DNA from: Deltaproteobacteria bacterium
GTDB taxonomy: Bacteria; JAMCPX01
DNA: 41,622 nucleotides
Assembly (NCBI GenBank): GCA_023381995.1
Contig: JAMCVD010000108.1
Location: 1-41,622 of the forward strand
Direction: 5' to 3'
The position numbers and the translations under genes were made by a program. Under the pieces are notes generated by a model. It made no database searches. It was not told where the DNA came from and saw only the letters and a program-made list of their open reading frames with translations. Of the stretch, positions 28,372-37,622 are shown in pieces (within the stretch, counting starts at the first letter, position 1; each line of letters starts with the position of its first letter).

Positions 28372-29940
28372 TCAATGCCCATACTGGTCTATGATTGTGG
28401 GACTTATGCCGTCCGCAGCGGCTATTGCCGAATAGACGTCCGCGGCAGGGTGTATGGGGATCCTGGTAAAGTCGGTATCGACGGTCGGCTCCGTAAAGGT
28501 AGGGCTGGAAAAGTCGTCCACGTAGAACAGCGCATTGTTCTGCCTGTAGCCGGATGTCCATTCGTAGTCATAGTTCAGGGTCCAGTAGAGGTAGCCGAGG
28601 ATGTCCGCGCCCCGATCGATCGCATCGTGGACAGCCATGATGTTCTGTACGATGAACTTTGTCTTTTCAGCGGCCCCGCCATCGCTGAAATAGCCGTCTG
28701 TGCCGTTTTCAGTTACAAGAATTGGAAGATGATACCGCCTTGCATACTCGAGCAGTATGTCCGTAAATCCCTGTGTTTCGGAAGGGCCCTGTACAGGACA
28801 TTTGAATGATGAAAGTATACCGCTGAGAGCGGTATTGATCTGCGGATCGCACGGTAGTACGTCCACCGGGGACAGCACTCCGGGAACGGAGACCACGTAA
28901 TCGCTGATGTAGTAGTTCAGTCCGATAAAATCCAGCGTGTCTGCCCACTCCGGGTGTACCTCGGTGAAGGTCGTGCCCGTCAATCCATCGTCGAACACTC
29001 CCCTCGTGACCGCGTCCAGGAAAAGCAGATTATAAAAGTGATCGAAGCGGCTTGCCGCCGACTGAGACGAGGGGTTGTCCGGCACGGCGCTGGCAAACAC
29101 CGAATTCTTTGGGAAGCTTACCTCCGCGTCCGGGTCTTCGTCGTGTATCGCATGGTATGCGAGCGCATGCCCGGCGATCATGTTTTTTATCACGTCGACG
29201 ACGCTCGTACCGAACGGGAGGATCGCGGCAGTAAGATCGAGGTCCAGTGGGGCGTATGCCGGAGGGAAATCACCTATGATATAGCCCGAGAGCACATTGG
29301 CCATCGGCTCGTTCTCGGTGAGCCAGTATTTTACGGTGCCGGAAAACTGCTGTGCAATGAACCTCGCATAGCTCGAGAATGCGTACGCCGTAAGCGGGTT
29401 TGTCCAGCCGCCGAGAGAGCCGTCCGAGAATGTCTGTGTGGTAGGGTCGTAGACAGCTTCCGGGTTGTCGTCCCACAAAGGCAATGCATAGTGCAGCAGT
29501 GTAACGACCGGCGTCAGACCGTGGTCGATGAGTGACTGGACCACATCATGATAATGATTGACCACGGCCATATCGACATCGCCTGCAGTCAGGGGCATTC
29601 CGATCGTCTTCGGCGCACGGGGCTCGATCCTTGCCCATTCAAATGTAATCCTGAAGGCGTTGAGGTGCAGCGACTGTGCCTCCGCGCTATCCGTGTCGTA
29701 CAGGACGTACGAATTGTCCGCGAGTCCTATGTCCGGGACCTTGCCCATCTGCTCCCATGCATGATAGTCGTTGCCCGGGCAGTCGCCCTCTGCCTGTATC
29801 GATCCCTGGGACACACCCCACAAAAACCCTTTCGGGAAGCTCAGCGGGGCTGTTCTTTTGCTACTATTTGAGCATGATATTAGGGAAATTCCAAAACAGC
29901 CTATAACCGAAATTATTATAATATTTGTACATTTCCTCAT
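28372..29940 (-). CDS. GH1 beta-glycosidase, lipoprotein
   Basis: 522-residue retaining beta-glycosidase of family GH1. The signal MRKCTNIIIISVIGCFGISL ends in lipobox LISC, so it is predicted to be membrane-anchored outside the cytoplasm, unusual for GH1. Entry motif: FPKGFLWGVSQGSIQAEG. Acid/base Glu: LTENEPMANV (TxNEP type). Nucleophile Glu: PILVTENGTDGYF (TENG type). The C-terminal WTLNYDYEWTSGY stands in for the usual W-SL-DN-EW aglycone motif. It lies between a GH5 and an agarase-type gene on the same strand; a joint role in trimming external glycosides or glycolipids is inferred. Confidence 0.9.
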   Translation of the reverse strand: MRKCTNIIIISVIGCFGISLISCSNSSKRTAPLSFPKGFLWGVSQGSIQAEGDCPGNDYHAWEQMGKVPDIGLADNSYVLYDTDSAEAQSLHLNAFRITFEWARIEPRAPKTIGMPLTAGDVDMAVVNHYHDVVQSLIDHGLTPVVTLLHYALPLWDDNPEAVYDPTTQTFSDGSLGGWTNPLTAYAFSSYARFIAQQFSGTVKYWLTENEPMANVLSGYIIGDFPPAYAPLDLDLTAAILPFGTSVVDVIKNMIAGHALAYHAIHDEDPDAEVSFPKNSVFASAVPDNPSSQSAASRFDHFYNLLFLDAVTRGVFDDGLTGTTFTEVHPEWADTLDFIGLNYYISDYVVSVPGVLSPVDVLPCDPQINTALSGILSSFKCPVQGPSETQGFTDILLEYARRYHLPILVTENGTDGYFSDGGAAEKTKFIVQNIMAVHDAIDRGADILGYLYWTLNYDYEWTSGYRQNNALFYVDDFSSPTFTEPTVDTDFTRIPIHPAADVYSAIAAADGISPTIIDQYGH

Positions 29941-29978
29941 ATCGACTCTCGGTAAAAGGAACTCCGACCATTATGATC

Positions 29979-32309
29979 CTAATCTTTTACATTGTCCAGA
30001 TAAAAAACAATTCTCTGATCCCACGGTATGTCGCTTGCGTGTGCATCAATATAAAACACAGGAGTCACCTCGGTGAAGGCTGAACCTGAAACAGAAATTC
30101 CAACAGTTGACCAAGAATATGGTGGTAAGGATGACGGCAGGGGGCTGTCGTAAACTGTTGTGCCGTTGCCGAACAGTCTGATGTGCACAAAGTCCGTCGC
30201 ACTCCTGTATTGGCCCGATGGCGTATATACGACCTCAGGATACACATCAAAGGATAATGTATTCGTACCATCGAGGGGTATGGGCTGATTCATCCCCATG
30301 GTAACGATTGCACTCACAGGCAGCCCTGCCTGAAACGCGAGGCTGTTGAGCGTAAATGTAACCTTACCGGAGCCTGTACCTTGATCCCGTATAGCCTGTT
30401 CCGGCAAAACAAACCCGTCGCCAATCGCGTTGTCTGGATTGGGAAAGGTATCCGGGATATTGTTTACAAAACACCCGAGATTATCCATTGCCATACATGA
30501 TTGAATATCCGGAGCAGTGACGGTTACCGAAAAGCTTGCCGGCGTGATATAATCGCCTTGAATGCCGTTCAAACCGAGTGCCTTGACATCGAACCACCAT
30601 CTGCCCTGAGGGAGCTGATATGGGATCACAAAATTGTTTGTCGTAATATCGGTAAATGTGAGTGTAAACCTTTCTGGCATGCTTCTGTACGGAGAGAGTA
30701 TGACCGTATAACTGCCGGCACCGCTGACAGCCGTCCAGCTCAATGCTACTAATCCATTGTTGCCGCTCGTTGCTGTAATAAAATCAACAGGATTCAACAC
30801 AGAACCGTACGCCCCGGCAAGTGTTGACATGAGCGTCTTTGTCGCATCGGCAATATTGCTGAAGAATGTGGCATAAGGCTCGTCTTTTATGTTTACAAAT
30901 CCGTAGTTGCTGTTTTCTCCGTCAAACCTGCCTGTTGCAGGCTCATCCGACCATTCGAACCAGTGAAAGCCTGCAAGGAACGTCACCCCGCTTACCTTTA
31001 TACCGAGCAGTCTATTGACATCACTCTTGTAATAATCAGCCCGCTCATTCTGTGTCTTGACGGTCCAGCCCGCACCTCTTTCGTTTGGCAGACCGGAATC
31101 CTGTGCCCTAATGCCGAACTCAGATTGGATGAACGGCTTGCCATAAGTATTGTCCATCATGCTCAGTGTAAAAAACCGTGTCCATCTTTTTACTGGATCA
31201 CCCAATGTTGCGTTGGATATACTGTTATCGAGCGTGTAATAATCATTGACGCTTATCACATCGCAGTACTGCGATGCAGCCTCAATTACCTGATCCGGCG
31301 CATCCGACGCAAACCTCGCACACAGGTTCAGATGGTTCGGATCAACGGATTTGATGGCAGCGTTTGTAACAGAAAAATAGGTTGATGCTATATCATAGAT
31401 AAATGCCTGCTTGTCTGTCTGTATCTGTGGATATTGTGTGCTGTTTGCAAGCTTTGTCGCGTTCAGGACATCCGTCCAGTTCGCGAATGTCGTACCATAG
31501 AGCTGATTAAGTCTGTCAAGCGTATAACCTAATTTTTGTCGTAGAAAAACGTTTACCCAGTACTGCTTGCCCGCGTACGTAGGCGGTAGAGCGATGAAGT
31601 CATCCGCCAGCGTATAGGCAGGATTGTACAAAAACTGGGCGCCTCCAAACCAGTTTATCTCGTTGTCCGTAAAATAGCCTATGAGCCACGGGTCCTGCAC
31701 GAGCCCGGGTGTGATCGTCTGTCTGGCATACGCAATGGCATTCTGGGAAAATCTTGGGTCATAGACATCCGGGAAGCTATTCCAATAGCCTTGGTTAACC
31801 ACGGGACAATCATGAGAGCTAAAACTGTCGGCAACGGCCCTGATAAAATCCATCGGGATTGTGTATGGTATCGCATCCTGAAAAACAGTGAGCCCGTTAT
31901 CCGCCCAATTGCCGAGCGTATTGAAGCCAAGCTCTTTATACCTGCTTATGGTCTCCTGGACCCATTGTACCATTGTATACTGTGAAGCGTATGATGGAAA
32001 TAGGGACAATAGATTATGATTATAGGGAGAAAACCCGAACAAAGGCGCATTCCCAGCACCGCCAAAGCCCACTCCATCTGCACCGAGAGAGAGAAACGCA
32101 TGATTGTCAGGATCCACGAACACCCATCTTTTGTTTATAGTCTGTGTTCTGAAGAATCCAGAAGTGTTGTTCCCGGATATATTGCTCAAGCCGCCGTACT
32201 TGTCGAATTGAAGAGGTAACGAGGCGGTACCCGGCTTGTTGCCGGAACAGCCGGCAAAGAACAACACAGGTAACAAGGTAAACAAGATTATTGATCTTGA
32301 AAAACCTAT
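29979..32309 (-). CDS. Agarase-type (GH42/GH50-like) clan-A glycoside hydrolase lipoprotein
   Basis: About 775 residues. The catalytic part (about 25-500) shows NKRWVFVDPDNHAFLSLGAD, GFNTLGNWADNGL, the acid/base Glu in LIGYFTDNEINW, and a probable nucleophile Glu in FIQSEFGIR. These resemble beta-agarase/GH50 and GH42 enzymes; the substrate is not readable. A fibronectin-III-like module (about 505-600) and a C-terminal carbohydrate-binding-like beta domain follow. The N-terminus is a lipoprotein signal ending FFAGCSG. The only standard start is TTG at 32285, which has no ribosome-binding site. The strong AAAAGGAGG at 32314-32322 sits 4 nt before an in-frame ATA at 32307-32309, which would give an ideal signal peptide, so that ATA is used here. 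Confidence 0.8.
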   Translation of the reverse strand: MGFSRSIILFTLLPVLFFAGCSGNKPGTASLPLQFDKYGGLSNISGNNTSGFFRTQTINKRWVFVDPDNHAFLSLGADGVGFGGAGNAPLFGFSPYNHNLLSLFPSYASQYTMVQWVQETISRYKELGFNTLGNWADNGLTVFQDAIPYTIPMDFIRAVADSFSSHDCPVVNQGYWNSFPDVYDPRFSQNAIAYARQTITPGLVQDPWLIGYFTDNEINWFGGAQFLYNPAYTLADDFIALPPTYAGKQYWVNVFLRQKLGYTLDRLNQLYGTTFANWTDVLNATKLANSTQYPQIQTDKQAFIYDIASTYFSVTNAAIKSVDPNHLNLCARFASDAPDQVIEAASQYCDVISVNDYYTLDNSISNATLGDPVKRWTRFFTLSMMDNTYGKPFIQSEFGIRAQDSGLPNERGAGWTVKTQNERADYYKSDVNRLLGIKVSGVTFLAGFHWFEWSDEPATGRFDGENSNYGFVNIKDEPYATFFSNIADATKTLMSTLAGAYGSVLNPVDFITATSGNNGLVALSWTAVSGAGSYTVILSPYRSMPERFTLTFTDITTNNFVIPYQLPQGRWWFDVKALGLNGIQGDYITPASFSVTVTAPDIQSCMAMDNLGCFVNNIPDTFPNPDNAIGDGFVLPEQAIRDQGTGSGKVTFTLNSLAFQAGLPVSAIVTMGMNQPIPLDGTNTLSFDVYPEVVYTPSGQYRSATDFVHIRLFGNGTTVYDSPLPSSLPPYSWSTVGISVSGSAFTEVTPVFYIDAHASDIPWDQRIVFYLDNVKD

Positions 32310-32334
32310 ACGTCCTCCTTTTACTCAAACCTCT

Positions 32335-32850
32335 TTATAGTATCTCCACGATACAGACGACGATCATGACTATCGAGATCGCCCCTTTGAAGATCGTCCC
32401 CTTGAGCCTGCCTATCGCCGAGATCCATCCCTTGTAGAGGGCGTCCGCGGCCGGCTTATTTTCCATGAGCGATACCGTGAAGGCCCCGAGGAAGGCCCCC
32501 AGGACGGCACCCAGAATGGCCCCGATACCAAGCAAGAATGGCGCCAGGGCGATAGAGCCTGCAACCCCGCCTATTATGGACGCAGCTATACCCTTGCGTG
32601 AGACGCCTGCTTTCCTTGAGTCCTTTATTCCAAGCAGCCATTCGCCGAGCTCTGCGACGAGCGTCATGAGCGCGAGAACGGCGACCGTCGTCCAGCCGAT
32701 GAAATGCGCCTTTGTGACGATCACGAACATCAAGACCGCGAGGAACGATACAAGCGTGCCAGGCATACCGAACACGATGGAGATCGTCGATACGGTCATG
32801 ATAAGAAGGAGCAGGATTATCAAGAATATATTGAGTGCCGTCATGTCCAC
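32335..32850 (-). CDS. DUF456 membrane protein
   Basis: 171 residues, almost wholly hydrophobic, with about four to five membrane segments. The central GIKDSRKAGVSRKG loop followed by a Gly/Ala-rich helix pair (GGVAGSIALAPFLLGIGAIL) is typical of DUF456. Function is unknown. It is the first gene reading leftwards from the divergent gap before plsX, upstream of the hydrolase genes. Confidence 0.8.
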   Translation of the reverse strand: MDMTALNIFLIILLLLIMTVSTISIVFGMPGTLVSFLAVLMFVIVTKAHFIGWTTVAVLALMTLVAELGEWLLGIKDSRKAGVSRKGIAASIIGGVAGSIALAPFLLGIGAILGAVLGAFLGAFTVSLMENKPAADALYKGWISAIGRLKGTIFKGAISIVMIVVCIVEIL

Positions 32851-33021
32851 ATCCGTCTTCGGTATTTATTTTTCGTCGGTCCACCGGCTGTCAGATAACG
32901 CTGTTTCAATGCCCGGTACCTCCTGTCTCTCTCTATCCTTTGTTGACCACGGATGTCAAGCGGCAAATGCGAGGTTGCCGTGAAGTTGTATTTTTCTATC
33001 GTCTGTAGTATAGGGAGCGTT

Positions 33022-34047
33022 ATGACGGTAATAGCGCTTGATGCAATGGGAGGAGACTTCGCGCCCGACGACGTCGTAAAGGGTGCCGCATGGATAAGCC
33101 TGGACACCACTATCGACGTCATCATCGTGGGCGACGAGAAGAAGATTACCGACAGGCTGAAGGAGCTGAAGCACAACCCGGAGCACCTCTCCGTCTGCCA
33201 TGCGTCGCAGTCCATAAAGATGGACGAGTCTCCCAAGGACGCCATAGAGAAGAAGCCCGATGCGTCCATCCTTGTGGCCGCAAGGCTCGTCAAGGAAGGG
33301 AAGGCCGAGGCTCTTGTGAGCGCGGGGAACACCGGCGCCTGCATCATGGCGTGCGCAAAGACCTTCACGAAAATCCCGGGCATCCATAAGGCCGCCCTGG
33401 CCTCGGTCTATCCCACAGAGACCAGGCGCGGCAGGAAGAACGACCCCTTCTCTCTGATACTGGACGTGGGCGCTACGATAAATGTTACCGCAAACGACCT
33501 CGTGACATTCGCCATCATGGGGAGCTCGTATGCCTCGCGCATAAGCAAGAACCCGAAGCCGCGGGTTGCCATACTGTCGAACGGCACGGAGGAGATAAAG
33601 GGCACCGCGGAGATAGTGGACGCCTACAGGATGCTGAAAGACTATAAGAGGATAAACTTCGTAGGGAACATCGAGGGCATCGATATCCCGAAGGGGACCG
33701 CCGACGTGGTCGTGTGCAGCGGCTTTACCGGAAATATCGTTCTGAAGATGCTCGAGGGCGTGTCAGAGACGGTCATGGAGCTTGCGAAGTATGCGTACAA
33801 GACGAGCTACCTGTGGAAACTCGGACTGGTGATGCTGAGGGGAGCCATATCGCAGTTGAAGGACATAACCGACTGGGAGCAGTACGGCGGCGCTCCATTG
33901 CTCGGGTTCGAGAGCCTCTTTATAAAGGCCCATGGCAGGTCGAAGGCTAGGGCCACTGCCAATGCCATAAAGGTGGCGGCAAAGGCGGCAAGCAGCGGAC
34001 TCATTAAAGACATATCGACGACGATCAAGGACTTCTCGTTTGTTTAA
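33022..34047 (+). CDS. plsX: Phosphate acyltransferase PlsX
   Basis: Makes acyl-phosphate from acyl-ACP for phosphatidate synthesis with PlsY. The ATG at 33022 is chosen because MTVIALDAMGGDFAPDDVV is the canonical N-terminus; an upstream ATG at 32953 would add 23 unrelated residues. Other hallmarks are LVSAGNTGA (about 100), VVCSGFTGNIVLKMLEG (about 229) and YGGAPLLG near the end. 341 residues is normal. The usual neighbours rpmF and fabH are absent; instead an App1-like phosphatase gene starts directly after the stop codon. Confidence 0.96.
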   Translation: MTVIALDAMGGDFAPDDVVKGAAWISLDTTIDVIIVGDEKKITDRLKELKHNPEHLSVCHASQSIKMDESPKDAIEKKPDASILVAARLVKEGKAEALVSAGNTGACIMACAKTFTKIPGIHKAALASVYPTETRRGRKNDPFSLILDVGATINVTANDLVTFAIMGSSYASRISKNPKPRVAILSNGTEEIKGTAEIVDAYRMLKDYKRINFVGNIEGIDIPKGTADVVVCSGFTGNIVLKMLEGVSETVMELAKYAYKTSYLWKLGLVMLRGAISQLKDITDWEQYGGAPLLGFESLFIKAHGRSKARATANAIKVAAKAASSGLIKDISTTIKDFSFV

Positions 34048-35082
34048 ATGGAGCACATAATATACAGATGGGACCTCGATAAAACCTATCTGAGAACGGA
34101 GTTCGAGACAGTCAAGGGGCTCATAAGGACCGCCTTCCAGTCCGCGGAGGAGAAAGAGAGCGTCCCGGGCGCGCCGTCTCTGTTAAAAGAACTGCAGAAG
34201 GACGAGGCAAACAGCGTATACTTTATATCCGGAAGCCCCAAGCAGATGCGCAAGGTCCTCGAGAAGAAGCTCAGGATCGACGGTATCAACTGGACGGAGC
34301 TCGTCTTGAAGCCAAACCTCCAGAACCTCCTGCACGGGAGGTTCCACGCACTGAGGGAACAGATCGGGTATAAACTGCCCGTCTTGCTCGAAGACAGGGT
34401 GAAGTCAGGACAGAGGAACAGGGAGGTCCTGTTCGGCGACGATGCAGAATCCGATGCGTACATATACTCCCTGTACGCCGATACGATTGCCGGAAAGGTG
34501 GGCGAAGGGACGATAGAGGAGATCATGGATCTCGCCCGTGTGCCTTCGGCCAATAGAAAGAAGTCTTTCCACGCCGTCGGGCGTCTGGAGCATTCCGATG
34601 CGGTCGGGAGGATATTCATCTACCTTGAGAAGAGGTCGCCCCCCAAGGGGTTCGATGTATACGGGAGCAGGGTCGTCCCGATATACAACTATTTTCAGGC
34701 CGTGTTGATTCTCTATAGGGAGAAGCTTATGGGGATGACATCCGTGATAAGGGTCATACTGGACCTCGTCTTCGAGCACAGGACCCCGCCGTCGGTCTTC
34801 GCCAACTCGTTCCAGGACCTGCTGAGAAGGGGCGTGATCGATATGTCCAAGTCTGTGGAGATCATTGACGGGATACGGCGCAATCTGAACCAGAAGATCA
34901 TTCCCTTACCGCAGAATTTTTATGAGGACCTGATGGCCATGCTCGATGCCCTGAAAGAGGTCGAAAACAAAGACGTCGCAGTTAGCGTAGCGGAACCGAT
35001 AGACTATGTCGGGCTTTACATAGATCAGCACAGGAAGCTGGCAAGACAAAGGAAGTCCATGTTCGACAGGCTGTTCGGCTGA
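34048..35082 (+). CDS. App1-like (DUF2183) HAD phosphatase
   Basis: 344 residues. The HAD nucleophile motif is RWDLDKTYL (D-x-D-x-T, residues 9-13), FISGSP (about 58-63) is HAD motif II, and FGDDAESDAYIY (about 130) is the terminal acidic motif. This pattern matches the phosphatidate phosphatase App1/DUF2183 group. It abuts plsX with no gap, supporting a role in phosphatidate turnover, though activity on other phosphates cannot be excluded. The C-terminal 170 residues are helical with no recognised domain. Confidence 0.72.
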   Translation: MEHIIYRWDLDKTYLRTEFETVKGLIRTAFQSAEEKESVPGAPSLLKELQKDEANSVYFISGSPKQMRKVLEKKLRIDGINWTELVLKPNLQNLLHGRFHALREQIGYKLPVLLEDRVKSGQRNREVLFGDDAESDAYIYSLYADTIAGKVGEGTIEEIMDLARVPSANRKKSFHAVGRLEHSDAVGRIFIYLEKRSPPKGFDVYGSRVVPIYNYFQAVLILYREKLMGMTSVIRVILDLVFEHRTPPSVFANSFQDLLRRGVIDMSKSVEIIDGIRRNLNQKIIPLPQNFYEDLMAMLDALKEVENKDVAVSVAEPIDYVGLYIDQHRKLARQRKSMFDRLFG

Positions 35083-35096
35083 ACGGACGGGAACGC

Positions 35097-36026
35097 ATGG
35101 ATGAGAAGCCAAGGGTAGTCATTATAGCCGGGCCCACCGCTGCCGGGAAGACGACATGCAGCATAGAGCTTGCCCTGTCTTTCCATGGAGAGGTCGTTAA
35201 CTGTGATTCCAGGCAGGTGTATGAATATATGGATATAGGCACCGCCAAGCCCGATCCTTTGCAATTGCATACCGTACAGCATCATATGATAGATATCGTC
35301 GAGCCGTCCGTACGCTTTAATGCGGCGAGATATGTGGACATGGCGGATAAGTGCATCGATGCCATAGGCGGGGCTGGACACGTCCCGTTTATTGTCGGCG
35401 GGACAGGGCTCTACATAAAGGCCCTGATGTACGGCCTCGCACCGGTCCCTCCTATAGACGGTGCCGTGAGAAACGACATACGGGAGCAGCACAGGCTGTA
35501 CGGCAACGAGGCATTGTATGAGAGGCTCAAGCGGATCGATCCTGAGGACGCGTCCCGCATAAGGGCAACAGACAGCTACAGGATTATAAGGGCGCTCGAG
35601 GTATTCACTGCCACGGGCAATCCTCTGCATACGTATGTTGCACGGCATGGGTTCTCGCAGAAAAGGTACAGATATGTATATATCGTCCTTTATAATCCCG
35701 ATAGGCGTCGATACCATGCCGCTATAGACAGACGTACCGAAAGCATGATTGAAAAGGGGCTGATAGATGAGGTTAAGTGGTTGATCGATAAGGGATATGG
35801 TGCGGATCTCCCGGCGATGAAGACCGTAGGCTATGCGGAGACCATTGATTATCTCGATAAGAAGACAGACCTTAATACCACGGTGAATCTCATCAAGAGA
35901 CACACGAAGGCCTACGCTAAAAGACAGCTCACCTGGTTTAAAGGCATAAAAGATGCATTATGGATAGATATGCAGGACGGGAAAGAAAGATTGAATGAGC
36001 TTATAAAGAGGGCGATATATGCCTAA
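35097..36026 (+). CDS. miaA: tRNA dimethylallyltransferase
   Basis: Transfers an isoprenyl group to N6 of A37 in tRNAs reading UNN codons. The P-loop is IIAGPTAAGKTT (residues 7-18). Further signatures are VVNCDSRQVYEYMDIGTAKP, VGGTGLYIKAL (about 101) and the C-terminal RHTKAYAKRQLTWFKG. 309 residues is a normal length. Its last 8 bp overlap the nifA-like gene, so the two may be translationally coupled. Confidence 0.97.
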   Translation: MDEKPRVVIIAGPTAAGKTTCSIELALSFHGEVVNCDSRQVYEYMDIGTAKPDPLQLHTVQHHMIDIVEPSVRFNAARYVDMADKCIDAIGGAGHVPFIVGGTGLYIKALMYGLAPVPPIDGAVRNDIREQHRLYGNEALYERLKRIDPEDASRIRATDSYRIIRALEVFTATGNPLHTYVARHGFSQKRYRYVYIVLYNPDRRRYHAAIDRRTESMIEKGLIDEVKWLIDKGYGADLPAMKTVGYAETIDYLDKKTDLNTTVNLIKRHTKAYAKRQLTWFKGIKDALWIDMQDGKERLNELIKRAIYA

Positions 36027-37417
36027 GACGGCCACCGGGTTTATAAAACAGTTGAACAATAAGAAGAAGCAGCTTACGGTGCTCTACGAGGTAAGCAAGC
36101 AGCTTGCGTCCACGATAGATTTCAGTGCGTCCATACATTCAAGCCTGAAGCTGATTGCGACGTACCTCGACATCCAGAGGATAGCCCTGTTCGTGTTCGA
36201 GCCCGAGACGGAAGAGTTTGTCATACACTACGCCTACGGCTTTACGCAGGAAGAGAGGGAGAAAGGCAGATACAGACTGGGCGAAGGGATAACGGGCAAG
36301 GTGGGGAAGAGCGGGGTGCCCATCGTGCTACCCGATGTGAAGGACGAGCCGATGTTCATGAACAAGACGGGCAAGGCGCTCAGGAAGGACAATCTGTCGT
36401 ACATTGCGGTGCCCGTGAAGATGGACAGGAAGGTCGTGGGTGTCCTGAGCGTACAGAGGCCGCTTACGGACGACAGCTCTTTCGAAGAGGACGTGAACCT
36501 CCTGTCCATGACGGCAGCGCTCATAGGCCAGGCCATGAGCCTGAACAGCGTCATAGAGAAGCAGCGCGCGGACATGGAGCACGAGATGGCCGGGCTGCGA
36601 AAGGAAGATGAACTGCGCAGCGCTGCCGGACACGCTGCTCGAGAGCGAGCTGTTCGGTCACGAAAAGGGCGCTTTTACCGGGGCATTCGAGACGAAGAAG
36701 GGTAGGTTCGAGCTTGCCAACGAGGGCACGATCTTCCTCGACGAGATAGGCGAGATAAGCCCCTCCACGCAGACGAAGCTCCTCAGGGTCATCCAGGAGA
36801 AGCGCTTTGAAAGACTTGGCGGGACAAAGACGATAGAGTCCGATGTGAGGATTATAGCCGCTACCAACAGCGACCTCGAGAAAGGGATAAAGGAAAGAAG
36901 GTTCAGGGAAGACCTGTACTACAGGTTGAACGTCGTGCCCATCTTTATGCCGCCCCTGCGCGGACGTAAAGAGGACATCCCTCTGCTCGTCGAGCATTTC
37001 CTGAGAAGGTTCAACAAGGAGCACAACAAGTCTCTTGTACTGTCCGAGCGCGCGATGGAATTTATAATAAACTATAATTGGCCGGGCAATGTCCGGGAGC
37101 TCGAGAACATGGTGGAGCGTGCGGTCATAATGACGAAGGGCAACATAATCGACATAAAGGACATTCCGCTGCCGGTCGTGAGCGGCGAGCCGGCAAAGGC
37201 AGACGACGTCGCATCGAAGCAGGCGATCTTCGAGCATTACAAGCTCGACTCCATTATCGAGGACATAGAGAAGAGCAGGATCATGGATGCGCTCAAGAAG
37301 ACCAGCGGCGTCAAGGCAAAGGCCGCACGGCTGCTCGGTATTACGCAGAGACAGCTTGGCTACAAGATACAGAAGTACAGGATCTCGATCGAGATAGATG
37401 CCACCGTCGACGCATAA
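36019..37417 (+). pseudogene. nifA: NifA-like sigma-54 activator with internal deletion
   Basis: Enhancer-binding activator of nitrogen genes. Frame 1 (36019-36705) encodes a GAF domain (about 20-175: LYEVSKQLASTIDFSASIH ... LGEGITGKVGKSGVPIV) and a coiled linker ending [11 protein letters not shown] different frame, from about 36608 to 37417, then begins abruptly inside the AAA+ domain at [17 protein letters not shown]. It has intact [31 protein letters not shown] and a Fis-type helix-turn-helix ([18 protein letters not shown]). The roughly 80-90 residues normally between these parts, including the Walker A motif GESGTGKE, are missing, and the junction also shifts frame. The GAF and DNA-binding ends are typical of NifA. 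Either a real inactivating deletion or an assembly collapse. Confidence 0.85.
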
Positions 37418-37437
37418 GACATGGACAGCGCATATGT

Positions 37438-37472
37438 GTTACAATTATGTTGCCGAAGTACATAATTGTAAC
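37438..37472. promoter_or_regulatory. Large inverted repeat upstream of glnA (operator/enhancer candidate)
   Basis: Perfect 13-bp arms, GTTACAATTATGT and ACATAATTGTAAC, flank a 9-nt spacer. The right arm contains a TACA-N4-TGTA palindrome (37459-37470) and the left arm a one-mismatch version (37440-37451). The same motif lies in front of both amtB genes. It is about 105 bp upstream of the sigma-54 promoter, a suitable distance for an enhancer. Confidence 0.6.
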
Positions 37473-37574
37473 CATAGTGCAACAAAAATGTGGCCTTTGT
37501 GATTCGGGCCCGGATCCTATTCCCGCATTTACAGATCGAGGAGCGACCGTGCAATTAGTTGTTGACATATAGTG

Positions 37575-37592
37575 TTGGCATGCTATTTGCTT
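37575..37592 (+). promoter_or_regulatory. Sigma-54 promoter of glnA
   Basis: TTGGCATG-CTAT-TTGCTT matches the -24/-12 consensus, with GG at 37577-37578 and GC at 37589-37590, the required 12-bp phasing. It predicts a start near 37601, 20 nt before the glnA ATG at 37623, which has AGGAGG at 37613-37618. Confidence 0.85.
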
Positions 37593-37622
37593 TTAAAACT
37601 TATATAAAAATTAGGAGGCAAT

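Noticed and set aside
27456-28394. 312-codon plus-strand frame opposite the GH5 gene
   Set aside because: No family features; the opposite strand holds an intact hydrolase with catalytic motifs.
37436-37504. Canonical NifA sites (TGT-N10-ACA) upstream of glnA
   Set aside because: TGT and ACA triplets occur but at spacings of 9 or other values, not 10.
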